From Cladocopium goreaui (taxonomy: Eukaryota > Sar > Dinophyceae > Suessiales > Symbiodiniaceae): a DNA stretch of 64,000 bases. The notes below the pieces were generated by a model. The model had not been told where the DNA came from and ran no database searches. It saw only the letters and a program-made list of their open reading frames with translations. The stretch spans positions 36,001 through 100,000 of the forward strand of contig CAMXCT020001652.1 in assembly GCA_947184155.2 (NCBI GenBank), given 5' to 3'. The stretch's first letter is position 1; each line of letters starts with the position of its first letter. The position numbers and the translations under genes are program-made. Below, in pieces: positions 21,818 through 32,000 of the stretch.

Positions 21818-24544
21818 GTGAGTGCTCTCTTCGAGTTGATGGACGTCAACCCCACAGTGGAAGGATTTTTTTTGGGTCATGGGAAGTACGCAGGACCTTG
21901 TTGCTGGCGTAACATGACGCCTCAATATTTCTATTTCTTATCAGATCTAATGTGAGTCATATGAGCTCTGTGGCAAAAACTTGAGAACTCAAGGAACACA
22001 GATAACTCAGATAATCGTCAGATGTAATTTGATTCTGATTGATCCTTGACGAATTTTTGCAACGTCAAAACTCGAGGCGCACAGCGCCGAAGCTGATGCT
22101 TCGGTCCTGGAAGTCATCAACAGGCGGGCGTCTGGACTCTTCACGTTGCTTTGTATGTTTAAATTTGGTTGTATGTGTTTTTTGTTCCTTGATGCTCTCT
22201 TTTTTTTTGATGTTTATTCTGATGTATTCTCAAGATTTTCGACAATTGATTCGCGGTTTGCGAGAAATACTCATATCAGCAGCCAGGTTTACCATTTTTT
22301 TGGGGGAAAATTCCCTGGGTTCCGATGCCGCAGGAAGCGTGAGGCGGTGGATGACACCTTTCAGGCCTTGAAGGAAGCTGTTTGGTGGACGAGGCCATAG
22401 CGCATCGCAGCTGCCATAGTTGCGATAGCACAGATGCTTTGCGTCATGTGGACCAGTTTGTCGCAAGATTTTGCAAGTACAGGTCGTATCCCAGTTCTTA
22501 GCAAGAAGTTCTGGTGCAGATTGGAGGCTCAAGGGGTTATCATGGGTTATCCATAGAAACAATGGGCATTCGCTTGGGGCAGAATGGGCAGACTACAGAA
22601 ATCTACAGAAGGCATCTCCTCAGCAGCAACCGGGGATCGGGATTCTGATGGTCTTCACGCCGCCCACATGGGATGGCGATGGGTTGGCTGCTGAGAATTT
22701 CCTACACAGTTGACATGTCGCCTGCTAAATCGATTAGATGAAACATATGACATAAACCATCAAATCTTGGTAACGAGGATGTGTTGTGAATCAACGTAAA
22801 CTTAAAAAGTCTGGCACATGGATGTTCACCTCCCTCCATTCAGAAAAAAAGATCTACCTCCGTCTCACTTATCACATAATAATGAAATAAATTAAATATA
22901 TGGTATATACATAAACCACTGAACCACGTATAATGTCTAATACATCATATCATCAGATATAATATATTGTATCATACATGATCTATCACATATCATATAA
23001 TATCATATCACACACAGACGCACACACACACACACCCGCACACACACACACCCATTCCTGGTCGGAGCTTTCTGGCGCCCTGAGGAAAGAAGCAGAGCTG
23101 CAGGGATTTGTAGATCGTCACAAGATTGTCGGGCCCTAAAACAACAATCACCCTGTGTGGATTTTAGGGGGTGACCACGAGGAATTTTTCATGGACATAT
23201 CGTTGGGTTCTATGGTATCACACACATATATATATATAATGATAATAATAATGATGATAATAATGATAATAATGATAAAAATAATAACAATATATGTATA
23301 TATATATATACATGATATGTATTTAATGGGCAAGTTTAACATTTTGCCCATATGTGCACAGCCGGATATTTTTGCCATGCCATGCAACACAGCTGCAGCT
23401 CAGAAATGCTCCTCGAGCTAGTTCTTCCATTGTCAATATTGTCATGTCTTGACAGTGTTGAACATATGGAGTGTGGTTCAAAAAACATCCAGGAAGCACT
23501 CAGATACACATCCGCTTTGGCTTGGTGTCCAGGATGTTCTTCCCAATGATTCCATACTGGAAGCACAGGAGGCAGTGTTTGGGGAAGGGATCTACAGCTT
23601 GGAAGAGACATGATACTTGTCGCCAGCTCTTCGAAAAAGGCGATCTTGATAGAGGAAAGAAGGAACCCAATATACTTCTGGTAGTCTTTTGATGCGTCGA
23701 TGCACATACCCAGGAGTCCTTACTGGGCAGTTTAGGTCGAGATTCACCCATGGATCATGAAACTAACAGTACTTCAAGCTTGCCTCGGATGATTTTGGAA
23801 CTGCAAAAGTTGATGCCGGACCTTCTTCAACAATATGGGTATGTGAGTCGCAATTGAAGACTCATAGTAAATCAAGGCAGTTTTGATCCACAGCCAGATC
23901 AGCTGAGTTGTGACTTGAATCTCTTTTTCCCACGCTTTTCCGTCCCTGTTGAGGACGGTGTGCGAAAAGGTCGAAGCGGTTCTGGGTTGCAACTTGACCA
24001 GAAAGATTATCAGTTGGGGATGGATCCATTTACCTCTGACAACCATATTTTTTGGGGATGAACATCAAACTTTACCAGCTATTTTTGGTCTTTGGATGAG
24101 AGTACTTTTCCAGGTGCCGGATTGTGTGAACAAATTTTGAAACTGATGCCATGCTTGGAGAAACCACCCCGCAAGAACGGAGCCGCCGATTGTTTGGCTG
24201 CTTCTCAGTCACCCAACCTGAACCTATCTGAAGTGCGATATATTTGAGAGTCGCAACCGAGGAATCCACAATGGTCCATTTTTCAAATTTTAAAACAGTT
24301 TTTTTTTTGATTTCCCGGGGTACTACGACATCAGCAACCCTTTTAAGCATATGATATAGTGTCAGCGACCGATCAACAGATCCCCCCGGTTGTTTCGGTG
24401 GGGAGGGAAGTATTTTACAGATCATTTTTTGGGTTTACCCCTCCAATAAAATTTAGCTGGGCTTTTCATCCAGGATCGACTGTAGACACAGGCACTTACA
24501 CATATACGTATAGATGTATATTAACATACATATATATATATATG
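21818..24544. other. Intron-like or intergenic stretch with AT-rich tracts
   Basis: No convincing gene is seen. A CA/AT-rich block lies at 22860-23060. An AT/ATA microsatellite at about 23220-23320 gives frames of Met/Ile repeats. Another (TA)n tract (24497-24544) is the target of the LTR element insertion. Short coding-like pieces (for example 22565-22705) lack clear splice borders. Confidence 0.5.
24540..24544. other. Target site duplication, left
   Basis: ATATG immediately before the 5' LTR matches ATATG immediately after the 3' LTR. Because the host sequence is a TA microsatellite the match is less decisive than in unique DNA, but the final G supports it. Confidence 0.75.
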
Positions 24545-24728
24545 TGTCAAAGGGAACGTAGTAAAAGCATACAAACAATTCATGCATGGGACGCCACTAT
24601 GGCTCAAGACCCCACGCGTGAGCAAAATAAGTGTTCGCCGTCCGCCATGATTAACGGGTCCGGGAACTACCAGTGAAACAGGTACCACTTGAACTATAAC
24701 ATCCGGAACAAGGATTCATTTGTTCACA
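24545..24728 (+). repeat. 5' long terminal repeat (184 bp)
   Basis: Starts TGTCAAAGGGAACG and ends TTTGTTCACA. It should hold the promoter and the transcript start of the element. It contains GCCACTATGGCTCAAG (24593-24608), close to the 3' end of the dinoflagellate spliced leader. No TATA box is evident, as expected for dinoflagellates. Confidence 0.93.
24593..24608 (+). promoter_or_regulatory. Spliced-leader-like sequence inside the LTR
   Basis: GCCACTATGGCTCAAG matches the last 16 bases of the dinoflagellate spliced leader (GCCATTTTGGCTCAAG) at 14 positions, including the final ten except one. It is present unchanged in the 3' LTR at 33792-33807. It may be a relict leader captured from a trans-spliced transcript, or a functional mimic. 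Confidence 0.5.
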
Positions 24729-24847
24729 GGTTATCAGCCGTAGGGCTCACTTCTCCCGCCGGGAGAGTGGTACCTGCGTGCTGGTAGCCGGGCCTTCTGA
24801 GCAATTGATTGAGGACGCAAAGGACCAATCAGCTCATCATCGCAAAG
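24729..24847 (+). promoter_or_regulatory. Leader of the LTR element with candidate primer-binding site and hairpin
   Basis: Directly after the LTR comes GGTTATCAGCCG, where a tRNA primer site is expected. It resembles the initiator-tRNA-type site TGGTATCAG only with a 1-base offset, so the primer is unassigned. CTCCCGCCGGGAG (24752-24764) can fold into a small hairpin. Similar CCCG/CGGG words occur in the 3' untranslated region near 33476 and 33607, perhaps a packaging or dimerisation signal. Confidence 0.4.
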
Positions 24848-26065
24848 ATGCAAGGCGGCAGCGGAGATTCGCGCACCACGCAGTTTACCTTCAATGAGAA
24901 CACTGCCATGCCGGTCGAGGAGGTCAATCAATCTTCCCCTGGTGACACGGCAGACAGTGGTGGGATACGCTCTACCCGAACTACACAGTCCGGATGGCAA
25001 GTCACGTCAAACAGACGAAGGATATCCACCCAAAGTACACCAAGATCTTCTCGAAACAGTGCTCGAAGTGATGTTGTCCGCCAAGGGCATCGACCATCTC
25101 GGGGACGAACTACTCCAAGGGACAGATCCACCAGGGCCGTGACCGACCGAATTGGTGAGAGGACCGGGGATAGTCGTGTTAAGAGGAGATCAACGGATAC
25201 TTCTGTGGCTAGTGAACCTATTGCCATGATAGAAGAACTACGGGCACAATGTCAATCCCTGCGTAATCAGTTGAACCACATGGAAGCATACGCTGCATCT
25301 AGAGATCAACTGATTCATGACATCGAGATCAGATTCACTGAGTATCTTCAGGAACACAACCAAAATGTATTTGATGAGGTCAATGCACTCAATCATAGAT
25401 TGTCATGTTCCGCAAATGAGGTTGCAGAATATCAAGCAGAACTAATGGTAGCATCTCAGGAAGACGAAGGTGCAACAATACGCATCCAAGACCTTGAACG
25501 CCGAGGTGCCCTAATGGAACATGGTGCACGACGTATCCATCAACGTGGTATGGAGATCCAGGAGGAGTACAAGGATGAAGTACATCACCTTCGAGGACTA
25601 TTGGGTAATACGGAGGCAAGACTGCAACAACTTCATCAAACCAATGTCTTAACCACCGATATTGCCAATCGACTATACAATGAAGGTCAAGAAATGCAGA
25701 CAGATTTCCAGAACTCAATCATGGAATGTCGTAATCGATCCGAAATGGCATCCTTCTCTAGCAATCAACTTGAAGTGATTAGCCAACAACAATCAATTGC
25801 AGTTCATGAATTATCTGAACGGAATCAGCGATTGAGTGAAGCTTTAGTTCAGTCTCGTAAACAGGCCGAGCTGTATGAAAGCAGTATTGACGAGATCACT
25901 AGAGAATCTAGGAAAAAGGTTTTCGAGGCAAATCAGGCCAAATTGGAAAGTGATCTGAAGCATCGAAACACTGAACATGATACCGTCAGAAGAATTGCAT
26001 CATACAGGAACCAAGAGGCCGAAGCAATATCACACCTAAGGCTTCTTCGCAATGGCTGGAACTGA
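24848..26065 (+). CDS. ORF1 of the LTR element: coiled-coil, Gag-like protein (405 aa)
   Basis: The first ATG is at 24848; the frame is open a little further upstream but only with non-ATG codons. The first ~130 residues are rich in Ser, Thr, Arg and Gly and look disordered and basic. From about residue 135 (IEELRAQCQSLRNQLNHMEA) to the end the chain is almost continuous helix with heptad character and many Gln, Glu, Arg and Asn, a long coiled coil. By position and style it resembles Gag or an ORF1-type chaperone: it probably oligomerises and binds element RNA, but it has no zinc knuckle (that lies in ORF2). The stop TGA (26063-26065) lies downstream of the ORF2 start, so the two frames overlap. 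Function is inferred from location and composition only. Confidence 0.8.
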   Translation: MQGGSGDSRTTQFTFNENTAMPVEEVNQSSPGDTADSGGIRSTRTTQSGWQVTSNRRRISTQSTPRSSRNSARSDVVRQGHRPSRGRTTPRDRSTRAVTDRIGERTGDSRVKRRSTDTSVASEPIAMIEELRAQCQSLRNQLNHMEAYAASRDQLIHDIEIRFTEYLQEHNQNVFDEVNALNHRLSCSANEVAEYQAELMVASQEDEGATIRIQDLERRGALMEHGARRIHQRGMEIQEEYKDEVHHLRGLLGNTEARLQQLHQTNVLTTDIANRLYNEGQEMQTDFQNSIMECRNRSEMASFSSNQLEVISQQQSIAVHELSERNQRLSEALVQSRKQAELYESSIDEITRESRKKVFEANQAKLESDLKHRNTEHDTVRRIASYRNQEAEAISHLRLLRNGWN

Positions 26066-29000
26066 CCTTGTGATCCCTTCAGCGGCCAAAGGCATCAGCT
26101 TGCTGAAGTCAACTCTGTCCCTCATTCAGGAGAAGAAACAAGAGCACAACCTTCCTGCTCCATTCTCAACCTATGAGGAGGCAAACTTCAGGGGTTACAA
26201 GGATAAGGACCTCGACGAATGGTTGGATCGAGTGAAGATTTCTCCTCCTGTCGTTGTGGCCTTAGCTTTTGTCATGGATAGAAGTGGCAGAGCATTCGTA
26301 ACTCATGCAATCAGGTTGCTCATGAAAATGTTGTCAAAGGTGACCAACGAGAATGAGTTGAAGATGTCTGCCACCAGTTTCATTGACAAAGGGGCCCGAT
26401 TATCAAAGTTGGTAGAAGGGGCCGCCAGAAATCCAGAAGAGAAAAGCATCATGATGATGTTGTGCACCTTCGAGTGTGCAATTAGAATAGATGAACTATG
26501 GGATACCCTCAAAGACCACTACACCGGGCAGAACAGTATGATCAACAAGGAAATCACGGTCAAGGACTTGCGCGACAAGATCGCAAATACGAGCCCAACA
26601 AACCTAGGATCCTTGAACCAGACGTACCCTCCGTATGGAAGTTCTTGCTACCAAATCCGAAAGAGGACGAACTTCGAGGAGATTGCCCGTCGAAAGTGGG
26701 AAAAGTGGTCATTTGAAGTGATGCAGAGAGAAGCACCTGAACCAAGTGAAGTTGAAGAACGCATCAAGTATCTGGTCAACATCATGTACGAGGAGAGCTA
26801 CAGCCTCGGCTACGCACTCCGACGTCACAATGCCAGAGCGACCAGCAGCCAGGGTAAGACCATCATCGTCCAGAATGTCCTGGAAGACTGGATGTCGATG
26901 AGTTATGATCTCAGCTTGGAGCGGACGGCAGCTGTTGTCCATCTACAAACCATTCTCATGATCTCCAAGATGTTACATGAGTGGATGACACGATTGGAAA
27001 ACTTCAAATCAATGTCATACCTGAGCGGGATCATCAAGACTGATCTGGTCAGAATGAAACAGGCCATTGACCTCCGCGACGACCTATGGGAGTTGGGGGG
27101 CTACAACATTGAGAGGGCCGACCAGGGCATGTTCGAGGAGGTGGAGAAACGGAACAGGACATTTTCCTGTATTCGCGACTATGTGACGACCACTGCCACC
27201 ACCCAGATGGGCCAAGGAGCCACAGAGGTCTCCCACATCGATGGCTGGGACATCCCGCTGATGCCGAGAGACGGCAGAAACCCTCCAAGTCAACCGGATC
27301 ATCCAGGTTGGGATCCTTCACCTATCAGAATGATGAATGACAAGCAACAGAGGGAAGCCGATGCACAGCGGGCACAACAGCAACAGCAACAGACTGGGCC
27401 TAGTAGTTCCACCGCCGGTGGACACGATGGTTACAGCTCTGCAGCTGGGAGCACACCACCACCAAAGGCTCCACCATCGAAGGCAAGGCCATCTACACCT
27501 CCTGCGAGAAAGGACTGGGTAATTCCTCGGGTACCAAACGGATATCTTTTCAGAACATCCTCAATGCCCGATCAAAGGAATTCCGAGTTCATCACTTCAG
27601 CATGGATGGACGAGCGGGATCACTTTCTTCTATCAATCGTCCAAGGACCCGCAGCCCAAGCTGCCAGCACATCAGGATCAGCACCTTGGGCACAATATTT
27701 GAGGAGAGTGACAGCATATGCCTGCATGGTCTTCGGAGTTTGCAATCCGGGGGTCGTAACTGAGGACACTGCATCCACTATATCCGAGAAGGACTGGCTG
27801 AGGTGCTACAGCCACATCGTCCGCAAGTACATGCTGACGCGGACTGGATGCTATTTGTCAACAGCAGGAATGCTCATGATGCTAGGGCATCACGACGTGA
27901 ACGTCGCCAACCAGTCCGACTTGGGCCGCATCAAGAAGATGATCACCAACCCGCTTGCTTGCAGGATCATCGAAGCACCAAACGGTCCAAGAGATCATGA
28001 CATGTTGGCAGGTGACTTTAGGGCTGGAACGACCATCCTCATCACCGACCTGATGTTCCGCGTGGGAACCCAAAGTGGGACGCATGGCATCCAAATGGGA
28101 TTAGCTGACATGGGATGGGAAAGTGTTGAAGTATTCAAGATCCATGATTCCGAATCAGAGCGACCACTTCAGCAATTCCTGGACACGCTTGACAAGGTCA
28201 AGCAACATCTCAGCACTGATGCCGTCGACGATGGCCAGATAACTGTTCACCTTTGGTTGTCATTGCAATTCCTTCATGAACAAAAACCACCTCATTGTGT
28301 CATGCTTGAAAACGATTTCAAGAATCAGTTTGTCAAAGGGGTTCTCGATCTTGACCAAGTCACATCCCGACCCCTGATGGTCGCCATCAACAATGACTCC
28401 ATGTTCAACGGTATGGACTCTGTCACGTCAAGGATCGCAGATGAGCTGATTGAGAAGATGAGGCTCCAAGGGATCTTGGTGACATCGGACCAGAGAATGT
28501 GGCGGTCGATGTACTCACAATTTGGAAAACAATACCCAATATTGAGTACGACCAAGAAGGGGACTTTGGGAAAGACGGCAATTTGGTCTGTCATCGAGAA
28601 GAATCTATTTCGCCAAAGAGTTTTCCTCATGTGTGCCACGAACAGGGAATATGTATCCGTCCTCAATGAGGGAGCATTCAAACCTGATGAATCTGGCATC
28701 AACACCAAAGTGTTGGAGGATATGACTGGACCGACTGAAGCGTTCAGGATTGCGAGCGGCGAAATGACCCCAGGTGACTATGCAAATGATGACACAACAA
28801 TCTTCCAGCGAGGCCCTGGAACCGCCGTCAACAGATTCACAAAGGACAAGAGGTTCAAGACCAGTTGGGTTGAACCAGTAGTCGGCACCCATGAGCTGGA
28901 ACCAGTTGTTTCCGATCGATGCATGTGGTTCACCATCGACAAGGAGAATTCCGACATCTTATGCGGAAGCTGCAGAAATGCGGCGACGATGGATGAGGTC

Positions 29001-32000
29001 GAGACATGCCAGTCGAGACCGACCCATTGCATTAATTGCTCCGCCAATACCCAGGACCATTACAAGCGTTCAGCTCCCACATTGGAGGCCAGGAAGTCCG
29101 TACTACTCCTTGCGGCCAGACTGAAGGTTGCATTCGAGGATCTTGGTGTTGACATTGTTGACATCAATCAAGGATTTCAAACATGGCTCACATTTACTGC
29201 GTCTTCGTTGATTTCAAATGCATCGTTGGCGTATGGGGAGCACTTGATGAAATCTCTATCTCACATGGGAGGAGTCAGAATTTCGAAGAGGCAAGCTCTG
29301 GAAATTTTCCGGAACGGACGCGGCAAGCAATTCAGTATCTATCGCGAAAGAGTTTTTGATGAAGTCGCGAAGAAGTGGCTCTTGATCTACAGAGTCACGA
29401 AGGATTGCGGAAATGTCGCATACAAAGATTTCTTCGAGAAGGTCGCCGTTCCCGAGGTGAAGGAGAGGAACGAGATCTTTGGATTCTCCCGTGCATCTGC
29501 CGAGAAAACTGGAGGTATCATCGAGTTCTGGCTTGGTGTCTTGGATGTGGCCAATATGGCCAAAGGAGTTGTGGATGTTTTCAATGCCAGTGTTGATCCA
29601 GCCGAGTATCTCAATGGATTGGAAAAAGCATTGGCTCAATTCACATCGACCTCCAGAACCTCAAGCACCATCAATGACAAGAGACGGGGATCCTTCGAAT
29701 GCACACTGCAGACCGCAGAAGCCGAAAGGGTCATGAAGCTCATCCATGCAATCCCCGGATATGATTCGCTGGCCAACTTCTGCTGCCTCACGGAGTGGGA
29801 GAAGGATCAGGTTTTCTCTCATTATCGAAGGAAGAACAACATCACAGGGGATGACGCCAGCATGGGCGCTGATGCCGATGCCAAGCCAGGTGACGAGTCG
29901 TCGGCTCACCCTGGGGAGGAGGAAGCTGATGAGCCAGCAAATGATCCCACTGATGTGGTCAGGGACTCAGAAATTTCCGGGAAACAACAACTTTTGGATG
30001 CGTTGGGAAAACTCTTCACCGTCTCTGAGGATGTCAACGTGTGCTTGTATTGTGGTAGCACCAAACATGGTCATCTTGAATGTGAACATGAGAAGAGAGA
30101 TGAAGTCAGAAAGGTGCTAAAGGCCGTCCGAGCGTCGCTCGAGGCTGATAGTCCCACATCTGATGACGTCGATATGGAGCCTCCTGAGCACAAGAAGGAC
30201 GGTTCAGGTGCTACTGAAGGGTCGGGGCAAACGGACGAACCTACAAAACCGAGGTTTAGTGAACACCAATGGTACGACAACATCAGGACCATGTCCGAAG
30301 TCGGTGACCTCGATGAGTATGGTAGGTTCTGCATCGAAGGACGTGATGTTACAAAGCTAGGACCACAGAACGTTGTTGACCTCAACGAAGTGATCCGGGA
30401 CGCTATTGTCAGAGGAGGAGGCGACACTTGGTCAGTGCCAGACTTCATGGCAAGCTACTCCGACAACAACATCAGGAAGATCTTCTACAAACGAGTCGAA
30501 GCGCCGCAAGATGGTTTCTTGAAAATCATCCCAACGACGGGGGCCCATTTCTTCAACTGCTCTTACTTTGGCGGTGTAGAATATGCAGCCAACTACCGCT
30601 TCGAAACTGGCAACCGACTCGACGCCTACGAGGACAAGGTGAGTACCTCACTAAACAGGATCCTGCGGCACAACGTGGGGAAGGTATCAGAGCAGCAGAG
30701 TCTGTCCTGTGATGACGCCGGCTGGGTGCCCATCGAGGAGGTGCTCAAATGTGAGTCCATCTGGAGGCACGAATACGCACGCTGGCCACATGTATTCCTC
30801 GCCCCAAAAGGAAGAGCAAATGATCAGAGCGCATGGAATGTCAATGAGGCGAACTACCGCATGACATTGCTCTTTAAGATCATGTTCCACTGTACCCGGT
30901 ACGGACGTCGTGTGCGTGAACAAGTCTTGGCATTTGGGATCAACAAGGACATTGATCGCAGCAGCCTGACGTGCATTGACAACAAAGTCGAAGCGGACAC
31001 GCACATCCCTGATGAAGGTCTACTGCTCTACCCAGTGGCGGTCCGTGCTCCTACGGGGCACAAAGAAGGATCTTCAAGAGACGACGTTTCATTGCTGTCC
31101 TCGTTGCTTTCACATCCAATCGCACCCAACACCATTCTGTCATTACCGGTCTGTTTCCACATCACCAAGAAGACCAACCTCCGAAGCATTTGGAGGCAGG
31201 GATTAATTCCAGGAGGTCTTGGAGAAGGTCATCGGATGTTCACGTTCTTCAACCCGTATGTGCCATGGGATCACAGATCATGGACCATCACGAAGAGCGT
31301 TGATACGCGCAAGGGGGACTACATTTGCTTGTTCATCCCGACCGAGACCTTGATGGTGGAATATGGCGGTCGACTAACTGACTCGGGACAGATCGTTTCA
31401 CCAAAGATCATCCCGTTCTCGGCAATCAAAGGAGGATGGATTCAGGACCCCAAGGACCAATACAACAAGACATGGCTCCGGTTGTTCGTCCCGTCGGGCG
31501 ACGACCAGGTAGTCCGGTCTGGAACTATCAAATCAAGAACGGTAGCCACCAAGGAGTCCATCCTGAGGGTTGCAAGTCAATGCATCGACGCCGAAGACCA
31601 ACCATATGACGAAACCGCCATGGATGCCATGAACATCGTCAACCAGTTCAAGAACAACCTCATCGAGCCTGGCGGACAAGAGCAATACCTGGCCCGCATC
31701 AAGCTGATTGACTACATAGTCGAGCGCAAAAAGGTGCAAACGTCAGGTTGCCGTCATTGTCCTCACTGTCTCAACGAGACGCCGACAAAGCTAGCAGTGT
31801 GTCTAGTCTGCTGGACGGAACTTGAAAGTTGTGGAATCCGTCCATATCGGCTACAAGCTCCTGAAGACGATGAAGATGAGGCCACGAAGAAAGAGCTCGA
31901 TGAAGAAGTTCGTCGACAAGAAGAATCGTTGTTCAAGGATACGGTCAATCAAGCGCAAGAAAACGTATCCGAATCCAACGACTATGGCTTCAATCCTGAC

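Noticed and set aside
24809..24847. Extension of ORF1 upstream of 24848
   Set aside because: The upstream codons begin with TTG; the first ATG in the frame is at 24848, with no reason to prefer a non-ATG start.
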